Shown here piece after piece: positions 61,555-64,000 of a DNA stretch of 64,000 nucleotides; position 1 is the stretch's first letter; each line of letters begins with the position of its first letter. A program made the translations under genes and the position numbers. Under the pieces are notes generated by a model that saw only the letters and a program-made list of their open reading frames with translations, had not been told where the DNA came from and ran no database searches. The DNA is from Actinomycetota bacterium (GTDB lineage Bacteria; Actinomycetota; Actinomycetes; S36-B12; CAIYMF01). Where the stretch lies: assembly GCA_026393115.1 (NCBI GenBank), contig JAPLAU010000023.1, positions 1 to 64,000 on the forward strand. Direction: 5' to 3'.

Positions 61555-62298
61555 CTACGCCGTAGCCTCGCTGTCGTGACTGACAGTGGCTGCGTCCGTG
61601 ACTTCCGTCACTTTCGTCACTTCCGTACCGCGTCCTGAACCGACACCGAAGAAGGAAGCCAGGGTTCCTGCCAGAACACCGAGAAGTGCGACGCCGCCCA
61701 GCATGAGGCAAATGGCTGCAATGCGACCGACGGCGGTGACCGGGTAGAGGTCGCCGTAGCCGACGGTGGTGAGCGTGACAAAACCCCACCAGAAGGCATC
61801 GCCATACGTGGCGTAGCCCGATGACTCGGGCTCGACCCACTTCACAATCAGTGAACACGCCACCAGCAGGCCGCCCGCGTAGATTCCGGCTTGGCCAATG
61901 CGCTGCATCAATTGGCGGGCTTTGGAATTGCGCATCGCAACCCACACCACACGCACGAGACGGGCCAAGCGGGCGATGGTGACGAAGCCGCCAGCACTGG
62001 CACCCACGAAGAGGTACCAGGGGCAGGTGAGCACAACGATCGCGAGGTCGACCTTGCCGGAAGTCGTGTGCAGGTAGCCGGGGGAGAGGCGCATGTGCAC
62101 GATCAGGTCAACGAGGAATACCAGCCAGCATGCGATGCCGATGACGGCGACGATGCCGCCTTCGGTTTTGCCGGCGGCCATACCGACAATGGGAATAAGA
62201 GCTGAGAGCACGATCCATGGGGTTGCGATCTTCTCCCAGCGTTGCACAGTCATACCGGTGGAAGGCACCGCCGTAGGTGAGTGGGTGTCACTGCTCAT
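61555..62298 (-). CDS. Voltage-gated-like potassium channel
   Basis: A 247-aa ion channel with the K+ selectivity filter TTVGYGD between two pore helices, preceded by several membrane helices and an S4-like basic stretch (RLARLVRVVWVAMRNSKARQLMQR). The C-terminal tail has three EVT/KVT-type repeats encoded by 9-bp near-repeats. ATG 62298 overlaps the end of the upstream hydrolase gene by 11 nt. Confidence 0.88.
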   Translation of the reverse strand: MSSDTHSPTAVPSTGMTVQRWEKIATPWIVLSALIPIVGMAAGKTEGGIVAVIGIACWLVFLVDLIVHMRLSPGYLHTTSGKVDLAIVVLTCPWYLFVGASAGGFVTIARLARLVRVVWVAMRNSKARQLMQRIGQAGIYAGGLLVACSLIVKWVEPESSGYATYGDAFWWGFVTLTTVGYGDLYPVTAVGRIAAICLMLGGVALLGVLAGTLASFFGVGSGRGTEVTKVTEVTDAATVSHDSEATA

Positions 62299-62971
62299 TG
62301 GGCAAGGATTCCAGATTGGTGGCGTCATCACCGCGAATGAAACCCTCGATCAGCGCACTGCATTCGGCGCGTCCGGGGTCAGGGTCGTGGGCCCCTGGGC
62401 AGAGTTTGCGCCCGAAGTCGCGCGACCGACCGGTGAGCATGTCGGCGTGACCGAGTTGCTCAACCACGATGTGCGAAGCGCCCGGTGTTGCCGCGAGGAA
62501 CACGGTGTGGTTCACGGGTTCGGGGGCACAGCGGCCTCCGATGCCGGCACCGATGATGAGAGTGCGGCACACCACCTGAGCGCCGCTCGCAGTGCTGGTG
62601 GGGGCGCTCGGATTACGACCTTCGCCGTCGACCGGGTCGAGTAGAACGAGCCCTGCGGGTAGGTCGGGTGCGAGCCGACTGGCGGCGAGCCACGCTGCTT
62701 GTCCACCGCGTGAATGGCCGCCGAGGTACACGGTCACGCGTGGATTGCGGCGGGCGGCGTCTCGTACGAGTTCGGCTGCCGCGTCGGCTTCCGATGACAC
62801 GCTGACTTTGCCGAGTAGCGCCGACGGTCCGCGTTTGTACAGCTGGGGAACGCACACGCTGGTTCCTGTGTCAGCGATCGGTTGCAGGAGGTCTGCGTAC
62901 GCGTCGGGCGAGGTCATGAATCCGGGAAGGAAGATGAGCAAGCGCTCGTCGCCTCCGGGAAGCAGCATCAT
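62288..62971 (-). CDS. Alpha/beta-hydrolase (chlorophyllase/dienelactone-hydrolase-like)
   Basis: A 227-aa hydrolase with the nucleophile elbow GHSRGG, an acid in LVLLDPVDG, and His in LGHADM. It resembles PET-hydrolase/chlorophyllase-like actinobacterial esterases without a signal peptide. Its start overlaps the end of the epimerase gene by 4 nt, and its end overlaps the channel gene. Substrate unknown. Confidence 0.78.
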   Translation of the reverse strand: MMLLPGGDERLLIFLPGFMTSPDAYADLLQPIADTGTSVCVPQLYKRGPSALLGKVSVSSEADAAAELVRDAARRNPRVTVYLGGHSRGGQAAWLAASRLAPDLPAGLVLLDPVDGEGRNPSAPTSTASGAQVVCRTLIIGAGIGGRCAPEPVNHTVFLAATPGASHIVVEQLGHADMLTGRSRDFGRKLCPGAHDPDPGRAECSALIEGFIRGDDATNLESLPNEQ

Positions 62972-64000
62972 TGCGACTCCGATGTTCGGGTGCCGAAGGT
63001 CAGTTTCGTGGTTGAGCGATATTCATCGCCGGGCCGCAGTGCGCACGGGCCAAGGTGTGGGTGGTTGGGCGCATCAGGAAGTCGCTGCGTCTCCAGTGAT
63101 ACCGATTGATGAACGGCGAAGGGGGGCTTGAGTGCATTGCCCGTGTACACCTGCATTCCGGGGCAATCGGTAGCGACTGTCATTGATCGGCCGCCGGCCG
63201 ATAGGTGCGCAACAGTGCGCAGGCGTGGCGCTCTCTCACTGACATCGAGGTCGGCATCATCGAACACCCAGCAGTGATCGAGTCCGCCGGGCACGTCAGC
63301 GAGTACGTCTCCAATGCGTCGTGGCGCACGGAGATCGAACGGGGTACCAGTCACGTCGTTGAGCTCGCCAGTGGGCAATTGGTCATCACCCGATGCCAGT
63401 ACGCGTCGGGCCGACACCGTCAGTTCATGGTCGGCAATCGTCGGAGCCCCTGACAGATTCCAGTAACCGTGATTGGCGAAACTCACCACGGTGGGCGCAT
63501 CGGTCACTGCCGAGTATTCAAACGTCACGGACTCGTCATCGACGATGTACGTCGATTCGGCGATGAGGTTGCCAGGGAATCCCATGTCACCACTGGGGGA
63601 GTGCAATCGAAAGACGATGCGATCGCTCGTGTCTGACGATGACACCTCAGCGATTTGCCAGACGACGCGGTCAAATCCCCAGGTACCGCCGTGCAGGGTA
63701 TTGGGCGGTCGATTGCAGTCGACCGCGTACTCGGTGCCGTCGAGGGTGAATCGGGAGTGTCCGATGCGGTTGGCGTAGCGGCCGATGGTGGCGCCAAAGT
63801 GTGGGTTGAGCGCAGCGTCGGCGTAGTCGCTCACGTCATCGAGACTCAAGTGCACATTGCGAAGTTCGCCCGATGCATTGGGCACCTCGAGTGAGTGAAT
63901 TGCCGCACCCAGGCTCAGAAGTTGCAGCCGTAACTGTGTGCGAGTGACGACGATCTGATTGACCGGAAGCGGAGGACGCGCACCGTAGGCGCGGGGTGCG
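62968..64000 (-). CDS. Aldose 1-epimerase family protein (5' end outside window)
   Basis: 344 residues are visible; no start codon occurs before the window edge, and the in-frame translation upstream of GTG 63885 (TRTQLRLQLLSLGAAIHSLE) is clearly the N-terminal part of the fold. Conserved galactose mutarotase elements are ATIGRYANRIGHSRFTLDG, NTLHGG, FANHGYWNLSG (His base) and the Asp/Glu region near LDHCWVFDD. It interconverts sugar anomers. It heads the hydrolase-channel gene string. Confidence 0.9.
   Translation of the reverse strand, partial: APRAYGARPPLPVNQIVVTRTQLRLQLLSLGAAIHSLEVPNASGELRNVHLSLDDVSDYADAALNPHFGATIGRYANRIGHSRFTLDGTEYAVDCNRPPNTLHGGTWGFDRVVWQIAEVSSSDTSDRIVFRLHSPSGDMGFPGNLIAESTYIVDDESVTFEYSAVTDAPTVVSFANHGYWNLSGAPTIADHELTVSARRVLASGDDQLPTGELNDVTGTPFDLRAPRRIGDVLADVPGGLDHCWVFDDADLDVSERAPRLRTVAHLSAGGRSMTVATDCPGMQVYTGNALKPPFAVHQSVSLETQRLPDAPNHPHLGPCALRPGDEYRSTTKLTFGTRTSESQ

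Noticed and set aside
61600-61630. 9-bp near-repeats at the end of the channel gene as a regulatory array
   Set aside because: They encode an EVT/KVT/EVT tail and are only three units long.

Overview
The window comes from a high-GC Gram-positive genome, most likely Actinomycetota. The evidence is dense coding with frequent GTG starts and ATGA/GTGA gene overlaps, a RecQ helicase with a C-terminal phosphoribosyltransferase-like domain, a DUF2510 protein, lipoprotein signal peptides, a ureABCFGD urease cluster without ureE, and an actinobacterial-style LeuB. About ten genes have a TANNNT hexamer exactly six bases before the start codon, the pattern of leaderless transcripts that is common in this phylum. 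I cannot name a genus.

1-6 kb is a housekeeping flank: tRNA-Lys(CTT), trmB, a membrane ferric-reductase-like oxidoreductase with a covalent-FMN-type secreted partner, tRNA-His(GTG), recQ, and a BrnT/RHH-like toxin-antitoxin pair.

6.2-42.4 kb is a large catabolic island. Its left part holds a dihydropyrimidinase-like hydrolase, divergent from an operon for a Rieske oxygenase (alpha and beta), a glutamine-synthetase-like gamma-glutamyl ligase, an M24 (creatinase/prolidase fold) protein with altered metal ligands, HyuB, HyuA and a GAF-LuxR regulator. A reverse-strand operon follows: a second dihydropyrimidinase, an N-carbamoylsarcosine-amidase-like hydrolase and a zinc MDR oxidoreductase. Next come amidase-CaiB (reverse), an HMG-CoA-lyase-like protein, a GntR regulator, MFS, a second CaiB, a DehI-like protein, a second HMG-CoA-lyase-like protein, an amidohydrolase, an aldo/keto reductase, MFS, a 2-keto-4-pentenoate-hydratase-like enzyme, a complete sugar-type ABC importer, and an AceE-like TPP enzyme / 3-hydroxyisobutyrate-dehydrogenase-like / LeuB-like operon. 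A shared near-palindrome, TTGTATRCAA, overlaps or flanks several of the promoters between 20.8 and 38.0 kb and probably defines one regulon, plausibly that of the GntR protein. I infer stepwise breakdown of a nitrogenous, perhaps cyclic ureide or lactam, compound: import, oxygenation or gamma-glutamylation, ring opening, decarbamoylation or deamidation, CoA activation and C-C cleavage. The substrate is not determined.

42.6-48 kb carries a MazEF-type pair with a palindrome over its promoter and the urease operon (fused UreA-UreB, UreC, UreF, UreG, UreD). 48-54 kb holds a lipocalin-like protein, a secreted beta-propeller, a cupin, a decayed small gene, a phosphodiester-glycosidase lipoprotein, a DUF2510 membrane protein and a second amidase. 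54-58 kb is a ribulose-monophosphate operon (zwf, hexulose-6-phosphate synthase, phosphohexuloisomerase, PfkB kinase) divergent from an SDR dehydrogenase. 58.5-64 kb has SPFH and NfeD proteins, a 14-TM MFS exporter, a potassium channel, an alpha/beta hydrolase and a 5'-truncated aldose 1-epimerase at the window edge. I saw no insertion sequences, integrases, CRISPR arrays or rRNA.
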